The notes beneath the pieces are model-generated. The model searched no databases, was not told the origin of the DNA, and saw only the letters and a list, made by a program, of their open reading frames with translations. This document shows, in pieces, positions 35,701 to 48,999 of a stretch of DNA of 64,000 nucleotides. Origin of the DNA: Corythucha ciliata (taxonomy: Eukaryota; Arthropoda; Insecta; Hemiptera; Tingidae). Position 1 is the stretch's first letter; each line of letters opens with the position of its first letter. The translations under genes were made by a program, and so were the position numbers. The stretch is taken from positions 12,420,029 through 12,484,028 of the forward strand of contig CM075942.1 of the NCBI GenBank assembly GCA_038030265.1, written 5' to 3'.

Positions 35701-37265
35701 AGTTGGGCTGAATTGGAAAGGAGCGAACGTAAGGAAGAGAAAAGTGGGTATTATGTAAATTCTTGGGAAGCCTGCATGGATTTATTTATCGGAGGGAGCG
35801 CCCTTTTCAGTATAAGTGTATGGAATGAATTAGTATAAACACGAACCATGGAAAGGACGCCCCTCGATATATTGCCCCCTCCCCCACAACTTTTTCTAGA
35901 CCTCCGATCACCTAAAACGCGTATATACTGTTTTTTATGGACCCACTATCATTGTACAAAAGGGCGAGAAAGTTTTTCTTGTTAAAAAAAAAAACCCTTT
36001 AACCTACCACTTTACCTGTCTTAAAAGTGCAACTTTCACCCCTTTTTTCTCCCTTTTTTTTTGCTAACCCCTTCACAAACAATATTACCTTTAAAAAAAA
36101 CTTTCTAAAAAACACCCTCCAAACTTTTTTAGGGTGTTCGTCTGGCGATTTTTTAATTTTCCGGGGACGACATCTTTTAATCAATGACCGTGTTAACGAG
36201 TCCCGAGGCGTCATTTGGGCGAATTGAATAATATTAAGGAAGAGCTGGAGGACAGTTTAGAGCAGCTGTCTTCGTGTTTGGCCTGTACAGGCTCGTTTTT
36301 ATTTTCTTCTTATATAAATGCCAGTTTTAACGAGTGACTTTAAATGTGGCTGTAGTTCAGGGAATTACCTTTTTTAAAAAACGCTTACAATGATGGCTAA
36401 ATTAATTCAAGCGTTCGCGCGTTATGCGCGATCAATAAAAACAAAAAACGATAAGTTTTACCCCCCCCCCCGCGCTCCTCGCCACAACCATGCCATTCTT
36501 TATTTCACGAACGGCGCACGATGCATAGTTAATCACGTCTCTAATATTCAACGTTATTCGTTACATAATCGCCCTGCATGTGAAACCGCACAGAGGCGCA
36601 TACAATTGCGTTTTGAGCTTTGCTATTTGATTCACGCTTTTCTCTTTTCAAACGGTCGGGTTAAAACAGAGAACTCGCTCGGCGAACGATTAAGATCAAA
36701 GCTGCGAATAGAACAATCGAAAGCTGAAAAAAAAAGGAGTACCAAAACAATAATGAAAGAAATACAGAAGCGACACCTTTTATCGTTGTTAATTCGTATG
36801 CAAGGCGCTATGTCAACCAGCACGCGAAGGGGACGATAATGCTTTGACGGGTTGCATCGCAAATTAAAACAAATGAAAAATATAAATAAACAGAAATAGT
36901 ACGCATCACCCGCGGAGGTTCTGCCCACCCACTTCGACCTGATTTTGGTTTTTATGCGTTCACCACAACACGCGAGACAAACCAACGGTCTAAATAACAA
37001 AATAAACGTTTTTAAGAGCGTACTCTTGAACAGTCAGAGAGGCGCGACCGCATGGGTTCAAAGTGCCGTTCAATCTGGAAAAAATGGAGCAACGGTCGGA
37101 GTTGAAACAAATCGAGCCTTGAGACCCTGGAAGTTCCAATACCTCGCTATACCTTGGGGGGGGGGGGGCAATGTCCTCATTAGAGACACAGGGCACACCA
37201 TCAAGTGCTCTACATAGCATCTCATCATTTTTCCCCACAAAGAATCACTGGAAGAATGGTCCATG
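32701..37265. other. Single-copy island in intron 2 (third)
   Basis: About 4.5 kb, mostly clear of repeats from 33.1 kb on. It contains T-rich tracts, G runs (33005, 33604) and a CpG-rich stretch at about 36390-36840 that is open for 149 codons without similarity I recognise. Candidate regulatory DNA. Confidence 0.45.
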
Positions 37266-38390
37266 CTCGAAAAATAAAAATAATCAATCAATTTCGAGGG
37301 TTTGGCTCGTTCAAAAACAAATTTCGCAGCGCTGACTCCGGCGCACCGACCCATTTTGGTGGTGGTCATCAGTTATACCTTTTTTGAACTTACTTATGCA
37401 TCTCTGCGGGGTTCAGGTGTCTGGTTCAGGGGGAGCGAATGATCTGATGGAATGAATCTGGAGGGGGGGGGGAGCGATACATCTTGTGAATCTGGGGAGC
37501 GAATGAATGAAAGTGAGGAAGAATAAGTTGAAGTTTTCGCGTTAATTCCGCCTTGAATGTGACATTTCACTAAATTTTTTGCCTGTCTTGTGAGGTTTCA
37601 CTCCACGTTTCTTCCTTATTGTTTACTCATTCGATTCTTCCCCGTTTAGCCTGATTTTTGCCCTGAATATGGTGTCCAGCTAAATGCCCTGGATGTGGCG
37701 TTATGCGCGAATTTCACTCGAAAATGGGGTATTACCAATCAATTTTACCTTCACTGTTGCGTTTCTCGTGATGAATTTGTTCCTCGACGTGGCGTGTCTT
37801 TCCAATTTTCCCCTGAATTGACCGTTCCACCTTGAACTCTGTGAAGACATGGAGCCAGTCTACGCCCTTTAGCCGTTTGATTAGCCAAGCGACTCTTTAG
37901 GCTGACATTTTTTTGTTGTTTTTTTTCTGCTTTGACGGCTAAAATGACCAATTTTGGGTCCCAAAAACTCAGACTTGTAGTTTCATACTTGAATAGTTTT
38001 TTTTAGATCAAAATTATGTCAACAGTGCGGCCAGCTACACAGTCCAACGTGTGGATCGTCCTGCCCACTTTGCTGGATCTGTAAGCAACGCCAATTCAAT
38101 CTGGATTGGGCGTGATCCGTGGACCTGAAATGGCAAAACTTTTCTCTAAATCCAGTATAAAAACGTAACATCCAAGAATCCACGAATCATGTTCGAGAAA
38201 ACTTAGTGTCCGTCCCCGATGGGTATGGTGTGAGGAGCGGGGGGGGGGGGTAGGACTTGTTGGCATTAGAAACTCAGTCAGCTCGGTCAACGATTTTCGT
38301 TCCAGTAACGCGCAGGGCACAGTCTCCTTGACACCTCGAGAGCAGAGGGGGTGGACGGGGCACACAAAGAACTTCCTCAATTTTATTCGC
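37266..38390. repeat. Mixed short repeats
   Basis: A few family F units (37280-37335) are followed by loosely periodic sequence (GAATTTCACTC, GGTGTTCAGC, AATTTTCCCCTG types, 37530-37960) and G runs at 37460 and 38240. No gene is seen. Confidence 0.45.
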
Positions 38391-39425
38391 GAACCAGTTA
38401 TTTTTCACAGTTCTACCGTGAACGACGAGCCATTTTACTCAATTGAGCCGTGAAAAGGCGGCTTTTCTCAATTTCTGCCTGGACTTTGCATCGCGAAACC
38501 CCAAATTGGTGCGTTTTCTCTAGTTTAACCTCGATAGATCATTTTTGTTCTCAATTTTAACAGCGGATTTGTTTTTTTTACGTGAGTCCTCCGTAGTAGG
38601 CTCAAAAATGAGAAACTTTTCTAAATTATACCCGAGAATGGGTGCTATTGCTATTTCTCAATTTAGCCATGAATTTGCGGTTCTTCTCATTTTTAGTCAC
38701 AAATAAGTTTTCATTATTCCAACTGTACCGTAAATGAGCTTTTTAAAATCAATTTTAGTCGTGAAAAGGTCTCCATAAATCATGGATTAGCTCCTTTCCA
38801 ATTTTGGTCTTTGGCTACGCATCATAAAAGAAGCGAATTGGTGCGATTTCTCAACTGCAAGCCGTGAAAAAGATCATTTTATAAAATTCCGACGTTAAAG
38901 AAGAGCGCAATTTCTCTATTTTAGCAGCGAAAAAGCGCACTTTCTCAATTTTAGCCGTAAATGAGCGTTTTTCCTCAAATTTAGCTGTTCTTTTTTCTTA
39001 ATTCTACCATCTCTCAACTGTAACCGTGAAATGTCTCCATGAACCGTGATTTTGCTCAGTTTCTTAATTTGGCCAGGACTTTGCATCGCAATGCCTCGGA
39101 TTACAGCATTTTCTCAATTTTTTTTTTTTCGATTTTAACCGAAAATTAGTGCAATTTCTAAATTTTAACCGCTAATTAGCACTTTTCCTGAAATGTAGCC
39201 GCCAATGAGAGTATTTCTCTCCTTTTTCCTGGCCTTTTTTAAAAACATTTTTAGCTGTGTCGGTCATGTGAACAGCAAAGTACAGTAAATTCTCGATTTT
39301 GGCCTGGACGTTGCATCGCTTAACCGCGATTGGGCGTGTTTTTTCAATTTTATTCGCGGATTTGCCCGAAAAACACCAGATTAGCATAATTATTTTCTCA
39401 ATCTTCGCCTGGAAGTTGCGTCGAG
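38391..39425 (+). repeat. Family A tandem array, forward
   Basis: Includes clear units such as TTTCTCAATTTTAGCCGT followed by AAATGAGCGTTT. A longer unit containing CCTGGACTTTGCATCGCGA recurs near 38490, 39070 and 39300. Confidence 0.8.
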
Positions 39426-40280
39426 AAAAGTGAATTGGCTGAATGCGCCCTGAAACTGGATAAACTAGCTATTGAAGCCATAAAGTCGGCGAAACTTACA
39501 CTGGGCACTCCATTAAAATTGAAGATTCTTGCCTTAAAAATGCCTATTCAGACAGTTCGTTCCATAGAAATGGCCAAACTGAACATTTTCGCCTATTATA
39601 TGGATAATCTGTCAATTCCTTCTTTCAAAATGGCAACACTGGTGATTCACACTCTAAAAACGGCAAAACTGACCATTCGCACCCTTCAGATCAACAGAGG
39701 GCTTGCCGGAATATTCGCTCCGTAAAAAATAACTATTTGCGACCACAAACATGGTTTGAACTAACGAATCACGCCTTGAATAAGGATAAACTTTATTTGT
39801 ACCAGTGGCGTACGCATAGTGGGAGGGGGCCGTATAGGTGGATCGCCCCCTCCGGGAGGCCGTTTTTAGCCAAGTTTTTGCGAAATCCCAGCAATACGAA
39901 ACGCATTCATTACAATGCCCGCCCTCCGCCGGTCCTTAGTAGGCTGCGGACTGTCGGAATCACCCCCTCCGGAAGGATTTCTAGGTACGCCCCTGATTTG
40001 TACCCTTTATTAATTGACTTAAATGACGGATTCGTGCCCTGATAATATCAAACTGACTATTCACGCAATAGAAATCACCATATACTGACAGTTTGCGCCG
40101 TAAAAATGGCCTAACTGGCTATCCATGGTTGAATGGTTGAATGGCCTACATATGGTTGAACTGGCTCGCGGATTGAAAAGGCCGACACAGTTTGTTCCTA
40201 TCCTGAAAATTGCCGATTCGACCATTTCGCGTGTCAAAGATGGCCAGACTGAGCCTTGACGTGCCCTAAAAAGAGCGAAA
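39426..40280 (+). repeat. Family B tandem array split by a MITE
   Basis: AAACTGACCATTCGCACCC and CTAAAAACGGC type units on both sides of a 193-bp hAT-like insertion at 39803-39995. Confidence 0.8.
39803..39995. mobile_element. hAT-like MITE (193 bp) with 8-bp target duplication
   Basis: Ends CAGTGGCGTAC and complement CAGGGGCGTAC match in 10 of 11 bases. ATTTGTAC is duplicated exactly at 39795-39802 and 39996-40003. The interior has CCCCCTCCGG palindromic motifs and no coding capacity. Confidence 0.92.
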
Positions 40281-40620
40281 CGGGTTTTGTTGAAAATCCA
40301 AACCCTGAAATTGGTATTATTTGTAGCTAAATAATTGGTCTTTCAAAGGGCTAAATTCAGTTTTTTGAGGAAGCAAAACCCACGAAACTGATTTTTAGAA
40401 GCGAGCACACCCCGTTTTTTGAAGAGTCAAACCCGCGAAAATTGGATTTTCAATGACTAGACTGAACGGCATTGTTGTTTTTACCGTCGAATCAAACCCG
40501 CCAAATTGGTTTTCCCCGCCTAGAACCCGCGAAATTTGTTTTTTAACTTGCCAAACCAAACCCGTCGCCACCAAATTCAATTGAGTAAAAAACGAAATTT
40601 GAGTCTTGGACACGTTTACT
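40281..40620 (-). repeat. Family F array, reverse orientation
   Basis: Units such as CAAACCCGCGAAATTTG and GATTTTTAGAAGCGAGC. It abuts a family B array, as at 26.34-28.1 kb, though in the opposite order. Confidence 0.7.
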
Positions 40621-43065
40621 ACGAAATATTCATATATTTGACCGTAAATTACACTCCGACGAAGGAGCGAGGAGTCAGAAAGCTATCCTGGTCATCTGAG
40701 TATGAGTAAATTGACCTCAGCATGAACTATGCTGTATTCTTTACAATGTTTACTATGAAAACAGGGTGTAAATGCGTCAGAAGGATTTAGTTTGCTTTTC
40801 TTTTGAAAGCGCGAGAATTCAGCCCAGAAATAGCGGGATGCTCTTATCTAAATTGAGGGGGTTCCCTAGCCACCGTATATAAGAGAGGGTTGTAAGAGTT
40901 TTTAGTGTAAGGCCCTTGATTTGCATGTTATTGGGCTACATTTCAAACGTTTCTATATAAGATACAGAGAGAGAAGGCGCATTTAGATATAGTAAGAGAG
41001 GCTTAACCCTCCATAGGAGAACAACGGTTGTTTGTTTAAAAATCTTATCACTTTCCCTTTTTTTTTTAATATATACGATGGCGTGTGTTTCATAGTTGCA
41101 ATTACGACCCTCCCCACTGTTGGGTGATGTAAGGTTTATGTGTGGGGGTATTGAAGAGAGGTGAGGGAGGGAAGTCTCAATCTGTTATTCATTGCACGAA
41201 CTGCTCTCTTACATTTAAATTGCCTCCTCTTTCACAAAGTTACCCTCGCCTCAATTTTTGAAAATACTAAATAAAGAGGGAAAAGCGTGCGGGACAAGGT
41301 GGTTGGGGGGTAGGAGAGCAGTTTTTTTTTTCAAAATGAAAAGTGAATTTTTTATGTTTCCATTTCGTCCTTCCCACCTACACTGAGTCCCCTATAGATC
41401 ATTCTATATTCCCCAGTCTGAGATTTGACGAGTTTTTGAGCTCACCATTCACCCCATGATTTGACGCGCCCTATCGTTGCGTTCGGCACAATCTTATTTT
41501 CCGACATTGCCTGATTTGATTTTGAGAGTTTTGCAAAACAAAAGCAAAACGTTATAGGTGATGATGAGAAGGTTCTTCTCCTTCCTAATTTTCACTCTGT
41601 TCATCTTCATCCCATTTTGTTTTAAGTCCCATTCCGCGTACTACTCCCCCATCGCTACAAAGCCCTCCGGTGCAACTTATTTTTCCACCCCTTTTTTTCC
41701 CCTCGCTGTGTGTCGCTTTGGCAAACTCTCGAAGCTTTTCCAAGTAGTTAACACTCCCCCCCACCCCACCCCCTTTCATACACTTTAAGGGTTGGGTTTC
41801 CTCGGAGAGAGAGAGAGAGAGAAAAAAAAAGAAGAGAAAGAAAAAGTAAGGGGTTTCACTTGGATGGCCACTTGGCTCAATAAGAACCTTCACCACTCCC
41901 TCCTCACACTCCCAAGCCAGCTTTCCCCGCTAGTTTCATATCATCTTACGACTTTTTCCCTTTCCTTCAGAGATTGGTCCGGGGGAAAATGGTTTCATTC
42001 TAGTCGTACTCCCTTTAATGAAATTACTCCGGCGAGTCGTTGTATATTTGACTCCCCTCCTCCCCTGCCACTTCACGACTCATCCATTCTGACCGAGGGC
42101 TTTTCTCGTTCGTTTATTAGTCTTTAAGCTCGACTTTGATATTTTTTAATTATCCAGCTCCTCGGGCACCAACCTTCTCCCTCTCCCCATCATTTCTCGT
42201 TAATTAAACTGAGGGAACTGAGTGAAAAAAAAAGAGGCTATTTTGTGCCACCTTCTATACACGCTGGAAATAAGAAAAACTTTCGGTCAAAACGACTTTT
42301 GTATCTTAAACAGTCAATGGCGCCAGTCTTTAGCGGCACGTTGATCTCGTTTATTACGTGATTGGCAATTATAGGACGTCATTAAAACTGTGACTAAAAA
42401 AAACAAAACAATACTTTCATTTTTTCGTTTACACTTTGGAAGATTTAAGGAATGCAAACGGCGGTGAGACGAACGTTATAGAATTTTGAATGGGCTGTGA
42501 CGCGTGTTATCGATTGATCGAATTGTGAAAGAAAAGGGTATACCGCTCCAGAATGGAACGTGTCATTCTTGTAGGTGGTCTTGTGCGGTGAAGTTTGGTT
42601 GTTTGGGTGATTTTGTGTGGAAAAAAAAGGATAAAAAGTAAGGTAAAGTGTCATTATGATAACTTTTCACAGTTCCCCAGTGAATAATCGAGTGGTTCGA
42701 CTCAGTAGCGATCATTTTTTGTTAACCGGCCACATTTTTTGGAGTCAATTTCGTCATAGTTTCCTTCAAAGTAGTCCGATTTGAGTAGATCCTTCCCAGA
42801 AAGCAGTTTGCAGGGCGAGGGGGTTGCCAGTCACGAAAGGGGTGTTGACCTCAGCTGAGCCTCTTGGCCAGTTATCGATAAAATCGGCCAAAACCAGCGA
42901 CGCTTTGATTGTCGCTGGTTTTTACTTCCACGATGTTCCCTAAGTGAAAGGGAGTATGGTGTTCGTGAGCAAAATCGAGTCCGAGATGACTTCATATTTT
43001 TGATACACAACCTCAGAAAGGTTGAAAAAAAGTGATTTTCGGCATGCTGTCGGTCTGTCTGTTTG
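40621..43065. other. Single-copy island in intron 2 (fourth)
   Basis: No tandem family until 43066. It contains a GA cluster with an A-rich tail (41805-41830) and a perfect 12-bp hairpin at 42890-42922. The stretch 42840-43065 ends in a GTCGGTCTGTCTGT motif and may be a separate interspersed repeat. Confidence 0.45.
42890..42922. repeat. Perfect 12-bp hairpin
   Basis: AAAACCAGCGAC and its exact complement are separated by GCTTTGATT, followed by T residues. It looks like a bacterial terminator but lies in an arthropod intron, so it is probably part of a repeat or a chance structure. Confidence 0.75.
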
Positions 43066-43870
43066 TCGGCGGCGGATTATAACCAGGAAACTTCCAATTT
43101 CGTGAGTATTCACGTCTGAGCGTTTGGCGCTCTTTTATACCAGCTAGACTATAGGTTCTGCCGCCACAAAATAGGCCCCAAAACTGACTATTTTGCTTGC
43201 ATTTGACGCTAAACTGATAATTTCGCCGAAATTAATACTTCAAAATGTCCATCTCGCGTGGATATTCGGCCAGAAAAACTTCCAACTTCATGGGAATTTG
43301 TCAGGCTTTGCACTGTTGAGGTGAGGCCGGCCGGCCAGAGTCAACGCCACAAAAAAGTCCCAAAACTTGCAATTTAGTTCAAATTAAAAATCAGAACCCT
43401 AAACTTGACTTTTCGAAATAGTTAAAACCCAAAAGTAGCACTGCCGCGGATATTTGACAATAAACTTCCAGCTTAGCGGGTATTCGTCCGGCTCCGCGAT
43501 CTGTTGTTGATGGCCAGTCTGTTGGATGCGCCGCCAGGCGCCACGAGGAAGACCCCAAAAATTGAAATTTTGCATAAACTAAGGCACTGAACTTGAAATT
43601 TTGTTTTAAATTAAGTCCCGACACCTTCCATCTCTTGGACATTAAGCAAGGAAGCTTGTAATTTCGCTTAAAGGACCCGAAATTGCAAGCTCGCAAATAT
43701 TTCTTTCTTTAATTTTGCTACTACTCGGCTACTCATCGTGGTATTGGCGCAGTCGGGGCCGGCTAGCATCCACTAAAAAAACACGCATGTTTCCTTCCTA
43801 TGAGGAACTAAAGAAGGTTGAAACTCGCAATTTCACCGAAATTAAAACGTAAAACTTGCAATGTTGCGAT
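43066..43870 (+). repeat. Family C satellite, period about 187 bp
   Basis: Three copies of a longer unit begin at AACTTCC at 43089, 43277 and 43463 (spacing 188 and 186). Each runs through a TATTCGTCCGGCT-like segment, a GCC-rich segment and CCCCAAAACTTGCAATTTTG. The same unit recurs at 61300 and 61484. Confidence 0.8.
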
Positions 43871-46800
43871 TTTCCAGTTATTGTTTGTGTCGTATGTTGT
43901 AATTGGGGGGGGGGGGAAGCCTCGTCAGCCTACGACGCTGTGCCATTCACCTGTAAATTTTGGTGTAGATTGAGTATCACGCATTTCCACCTTAAATTAC
44001 TATTGCCTCCTTACAAACGACGCGGTTTCTATAGTTGATTTGAGGGCAAATTTTGTTCTTTCGTATAAAGAAACATGAGAGAGAGAGAGAGAGTGAGTGC
44101 GAGTGAGTGAGACAGTGGGGAGAGTCGTCCATTAGCAGCCCAGGGCCTCTTCGCGTCAGAGCTTTAATGAAGTGTCACAGAGGTTTCGATCCTCAAAAGC
44201 CAGTGATTTACAACACCGCCCTGCCAAAGAAGGAGAAGCTGTGGAAGACGAAGAAAAAAGGAGTGTCTTTTTTTTTTTTTTTTTTTAAATAACGTTACCC
44301 CTCCCCTATGCACCCATTTCCAAGGGTACGATGGATGGGAGCCGGCCATTGTTCCTTTTTTTTCTCTCTCGAATCGAAATAAATTATAAAAATGAAGGCG
44401 GGTAGAGGGCCTTTCTGCTGTGTTCACATCAAAAGATTCGACGAATTTCTTTGATTTATTTTCCAGATTTTTAAATTTAAACGATTTTTATTCTTCTTTG
44501 GCTTTAAAAAACTAATTAAACGGATGAACAGCAGGCCTTTCAAACTTCCATTGTCTCCTTTACTTCATGCAAGAGGTGCCCTGCTCAAGGATCCCCCTCC
44601 CCTTCACCATCCACATGAATCTCAGGGCTTCAAGACCGGTTGAGAAAAAGGAATCCTCCATCTCCCTGGCCTTCCCACTTTTTTTTTCCAGGACTCACCG
44701 CATAATTCACCTTTTACCGCCCCTTGACGAAGCAATGGCCGATATAAAGAAATTTCTTTGTGATGTAAAGCCGCTCTAATGTGGAGGAAGTGGTGAGGGG
44801 GATTTTTCAAGGGGTGCAAAAATAATAGGGCTCTTGAAAAACAAAAAGGGCTATAGATAATTGCGCTCTCCATAGTCCACAGTGTTCAAGGGGGTGCACA
44901 AATGGTGTGCGTTGTAGGGGTGTGGGGGTGGGTGGAGGGGGTATTTGAATTGCACCGCATTACCATTGCAAATGGAGGAGTGCCAGTGCGGATAGCAATT
45001 AGCAACAGGGCTGGTGGAGGTGAATGGTTGTTGTGGGGGAGGGGGGGGGGTATTTGGGCGAGAGTCTTGGAAACAGGCTCCACGTTGATGCGTTTCCCCT
45101 CATCACACCCCTCCATCACCAATCGTCATTCCATAAGAGCGGGGGAGTGGCTCGTTTCATTTCAAACACTCCGGTTGCCAGCAACAACTGCAGCAATTCA
45201 ACTCCGTCAACCCCTCACCCCTCCCACCTTTTATCGCAGAGCGCTCACACAGCCTTAACGTTCCAACCCCCCCGTTATAGTCGGAAGGACTGAAATTTAT
45301 GTTGTAAAATGATGAGACTGAAGCGGTAGTTGGGGAAGACTCAACTTCCCCCACACTCACCCTTTTTCCTTTCATTTGAATACAATTAACGTTGAAACCT
45401 ATGGGAGGCTTTAATTACATTATCCTCCTCCCTTCGCCCTACCATTCTAACAATCTCCCCATTGTCGACCCTCCACCAAAATTCAGATTCAGGCTCGATT
45501 AAGAATTGCTTCGTTACGCCGTGAACAGAATGCAGAATACCTCGTTGCGGTGGCTATAATTTCTGCTTCCCTACCACCGCCCCCGTCACAACGCGAACAC
45601 TGCGGATATAGAGAGAAAGGGGTCATTTAACAGCTTATCTTCTCGCATTAATGTTAATTAAAGAAGAACAGGGGGGGGCGGGGTGCTGAATGTGAAATGT
45701 TTTAGGCTTTCCCAGAATTACTTTCAGTGTTTCGTTCATCTATGATCATATCCTTAATGACGAATAAGTACTGTGACACTGGAAAGTATTAAACAGAAAA
45801 CAATTCATAAAGAGATGGTCTAAGACGTGAACCTTGCCGAACTCCACGAATAAAAAACCGGCTCCTTAAAGTTTTTTTTCATAATAAACTATAATCTCGT
45901 GAATAATAAAATTGATTTTTACCAACAATTTCAACTCAAACCACTTGATATCTAGTATATAAATTAAATTTACGGCCGGTTGCTGGTTGTACACATTGAA
46001 AATTCCAGACTGGTCACAGCGCGAGGGGACCACGTCGAAGAAAAACGAGATCACACCCCGTAAAAATAAAATTTATTGGAGTGCGTAAGGTTTCTGCAAG
46101 GTTTGAAGATACAGAAAAGGGGGTGATGGTGAGTAAACCGCGCGGGGCCCTTAAAGGATGCAGTAAATTGAAGGGCGCGCCAGTATAAAAAACACACACA
46201 CACACACACACAAAAAACTGGAAAATATTTATGGAACGAAGGAGAGAAGTAGCAAGAAACAGGACTGTGGCCAACAGTGCGGTTGGAGGGGTAAGTGTGG
46301 GTGGCGGGCACGGTGGGTAAATTAGCATTTAAATAACCGCATCTTAACCGGTTACCTTCGAAAGTTAATTATCTTGCGTTGAAGCTTTTTGTAAAATGAA
46401 AAAGACGGGATGGTTCATCGGTGTAAACAATGAGATGATCGTGTTGTGGTTGCAGGGGAGGGGGAATGGGAAGGGGATCAATTCGCAAAAAACTATCGTA
46501 AAAACCTTTATAATCATCGATATAGGCAATGATTTTGCCTTCTGTATACGTTATCGAAGGCAGAAGGAGGTACACAAAAAAAGAAGGTGTGAAGCAGTAT
46601 GTCACAACTGAGAAAAGCAAACACTAAAAATGAGAAGCACTCCCGGACGGCGACCATTAAAAATATTTTACAGCCCGTTAAATTCAGGTCGTATTGTTTT
46701 ATGGGCTCGTAAGAAGGATGTTATTGGCATGAAATGAGTAGTGAGGATTAGGTAAGTGAGAGGGGGAGGTTGAAGATGATGATGAAGGGGCTAAAATATT

Positions 46801-47930
46801 CCCCTCTACTCTCTTTGACGTGTTGTGGGTCTTGCATTACGAAAAAATTAGGCAAAAAGTGTGTTACTGGTTTAATGCAATTTTTTTTATAAATCGCACA
46901 TTTTTATCCTCGTTGAGGCAGGTTTGGGGTACTCAAAAAATTCATGTAATGAGGTGAAGGACCCTGTAAAATTCATCGACTTATTTTATTTTTACTAAAG
47001 GGTATCGTCAATGCAGGAAACGCTTTGTGCATGAGCAACGGCCTCCTAAATTATTCGTTATACTGAAGCCCTATTAACCGTTTTAAATTTATTTATAATA
47101 ATTTTTTCCGATCTCACACTGGCTCGTGCGCCATCCAGGAGAAACACCGCAACATTGTATTGATACAAATAGAATTTTAATTGTTAGAGGGGGGGGGGAG
47201 ATATTACAGGACGTTTTTTTCATTTCGGTTTACACGCCTTGTTAATTAAACTAGGCACGAAGGGCCGGGGAAAAACCGTGGAGAGCCTGGAATGAAAGTG
47301 TACAAAAAGGGATGAGGAATTCCTCCTCGTATATACCGTGCTTTGGGTCTGTTAAACTGAAACGGTCAGTGTGGTGAGTGGGGGAGTGACTTTAATTACA
47401 GACCTACGGTTGCGTGTGTCTGTGGATTAAAAAAAAAAAACAACTATGTCCTGCTCTTTTCAACTCAAACAGGGTGTGTGTGTGTGTGTGTTGAAGGGTT
47501 TTTGCCTCATCCTTTTACCTCACCCATCGTGTAAAAAGGACGAAAAGGGAATGAGAGAGAGAGAGTTACCCTGGAAACTAACCACGCCTTTTCCACCCAA
47601 CCAGCGCCATAGAGCTTCTATTTTCTACTTTTCCCCTCTTTTTACCTTCTTTTTTTTTCGTATGGCAACATTTACCTTATTTAACTGTTAATTCTTTAAC
47701 GCGTTACATTAAACAATGTTCATGGTGCTCGAATTGTTACAGAGGCTGATTTTTGGGGATTATAATGTCAATAAAATCCCTTGGAGTGATTACATGTGCG
47801 ATTTCTATAGGACCTCGTCCCAGAGTGACCCGATTCCTGTCGAAGGACACGGTTTTGTGAGTCCCTCGGACCATCACGCATGCAGTAGGCTCCAGCGCCC
47901 AAAAACACGCGAACCCGCCAGCACCCTTTA
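43871..47930. other. Single-copy island in intron 2 (fifth)
   Basis: 4 kb without tandem families. It contains a GA cluster at 44077-44105, an (AC)n run at about 46193-46211, a (GT)n run near 47473-47490 and G runs (43905-43916, 45047, 47190). No coding gene is recognisable; candidate regulatory DNA. Confidence 0.45.
44077..44115. promoter_or_regulatory. GA-repeat cluster (possible GAGA-factor sites)
   Basis: ATGAGAGAGAGAGAGAG followed by GTGAGTGCGAGTGAGTGAG; a GGCCATTG with the Pho-type GCCAT core lies about 240 bp downstream. Suggestive only. Confidence 0.25.
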
Positions 47931-48165
47931 ATAACACCTTTGCTAGTGAGCTCAGTGGAGCGGGCCTTCAGGATCCCTGAGGCCACTTGGTCGTTGCCTT
48001 TTCTTTACACTGCATCTGCAGCTGGGCTTGTCAGCCGGGGTTACGTACAAAAAATTGGCCGACATAAAACAAACAGTGGTGGTACATTGATCAAGAATAG
48101 TGTAGCAACAATTCGGATAATTGGTGAGGAAAGCAGGGAAGCTTCAGGCCTAAATGAATGATTTT

Positions 48166-48850
48166 CCAACCGAAATTAAGATTTCACGACCAAAGTGTCA
48201 CGCTCAGAACCGAGTTTTCCATTCCTCGGGTTGAATTAAGAGAATTAAGTCTCGGAAAATCAGTTTTTAGAGGCTTAAATTCACCGTTTTTGAAACAAAA
48301 AATAAATAAATGCGTGTCTCTAAAATTGACGATTCACGATCCACGCGTGTTTCTGACCGTTTTGGGACCGACTAATTTGTTTCTGAGGCTGAATCAATCA
48401 GTTTTTTAGACTGAATCGCCTGTGAAAATCACGAATTTATCAGATTTAATGGCCAAATTACTTCATATTTGACAGTTTCCTGGTACTTAAGTGTGTCTGG
48501 AGATCGAATATCAAATTACATGGTCGAATGGTCAATTTCAGGAATGAAACCATACAGCCATTAATGGTTTTTCAGCTGAAATAAACGTTTTACAGCTAAA
48601 CCACTAAGGTTGAGGGGTTAAATTTTCACTTTTACCGCGGAAATGTCAGTTTCCCAGCTTCTTCGTTAGTTTCCGACCGGGTTTCTTAACGAAAAATGGT
48701 CATTTTTGCAGCCCAAATTCTGTTTTAAAAGTGAAAGTGGGTAACATTTTCAGTTTTCCAGTCAATAATGCAAATAGATTTGCTAACTGGACAGTTTTCC
48801 GACAGTAGCTAGTTTTCAGGGTCACCAATCGCCCAATCCGTGGCGGAATA
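48166..48850 (+). repeat. Family E array
   Basis: Loose units such as CAGTTTTCCAGTCAATAATG and GGCCAAATTAC, about 20-30 bp, also at 49.96-52.3 kb. Confidence 0.6.
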
Positions 48851-48999
48851 CGTAGAAGTGTTCTGTATATTTTGCCGAAACGCTGGCTTTAGCTGATAAA
48901 AATCCCCGAAATTGAATGCTTTCATTAAGAATTATCAGTTTTTTGGGAGGAGCGTACCGACGTGGCGAGGGTTGGTCCGCTCTTAAAAAAAAAATGTTC

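Noticed and set aside
36390..36839. 149-codon + frame in a CpG-rich stretch
   Set aside because: No recognisable domain, contains a long C run and a basic low-complexity tail, no splice or promoter context.
47716..48161. Overlapping short frames on both strands
   Set aside because: No family resemblance and mutually overlapping, typical of chance frames in balanced-composition DNA.
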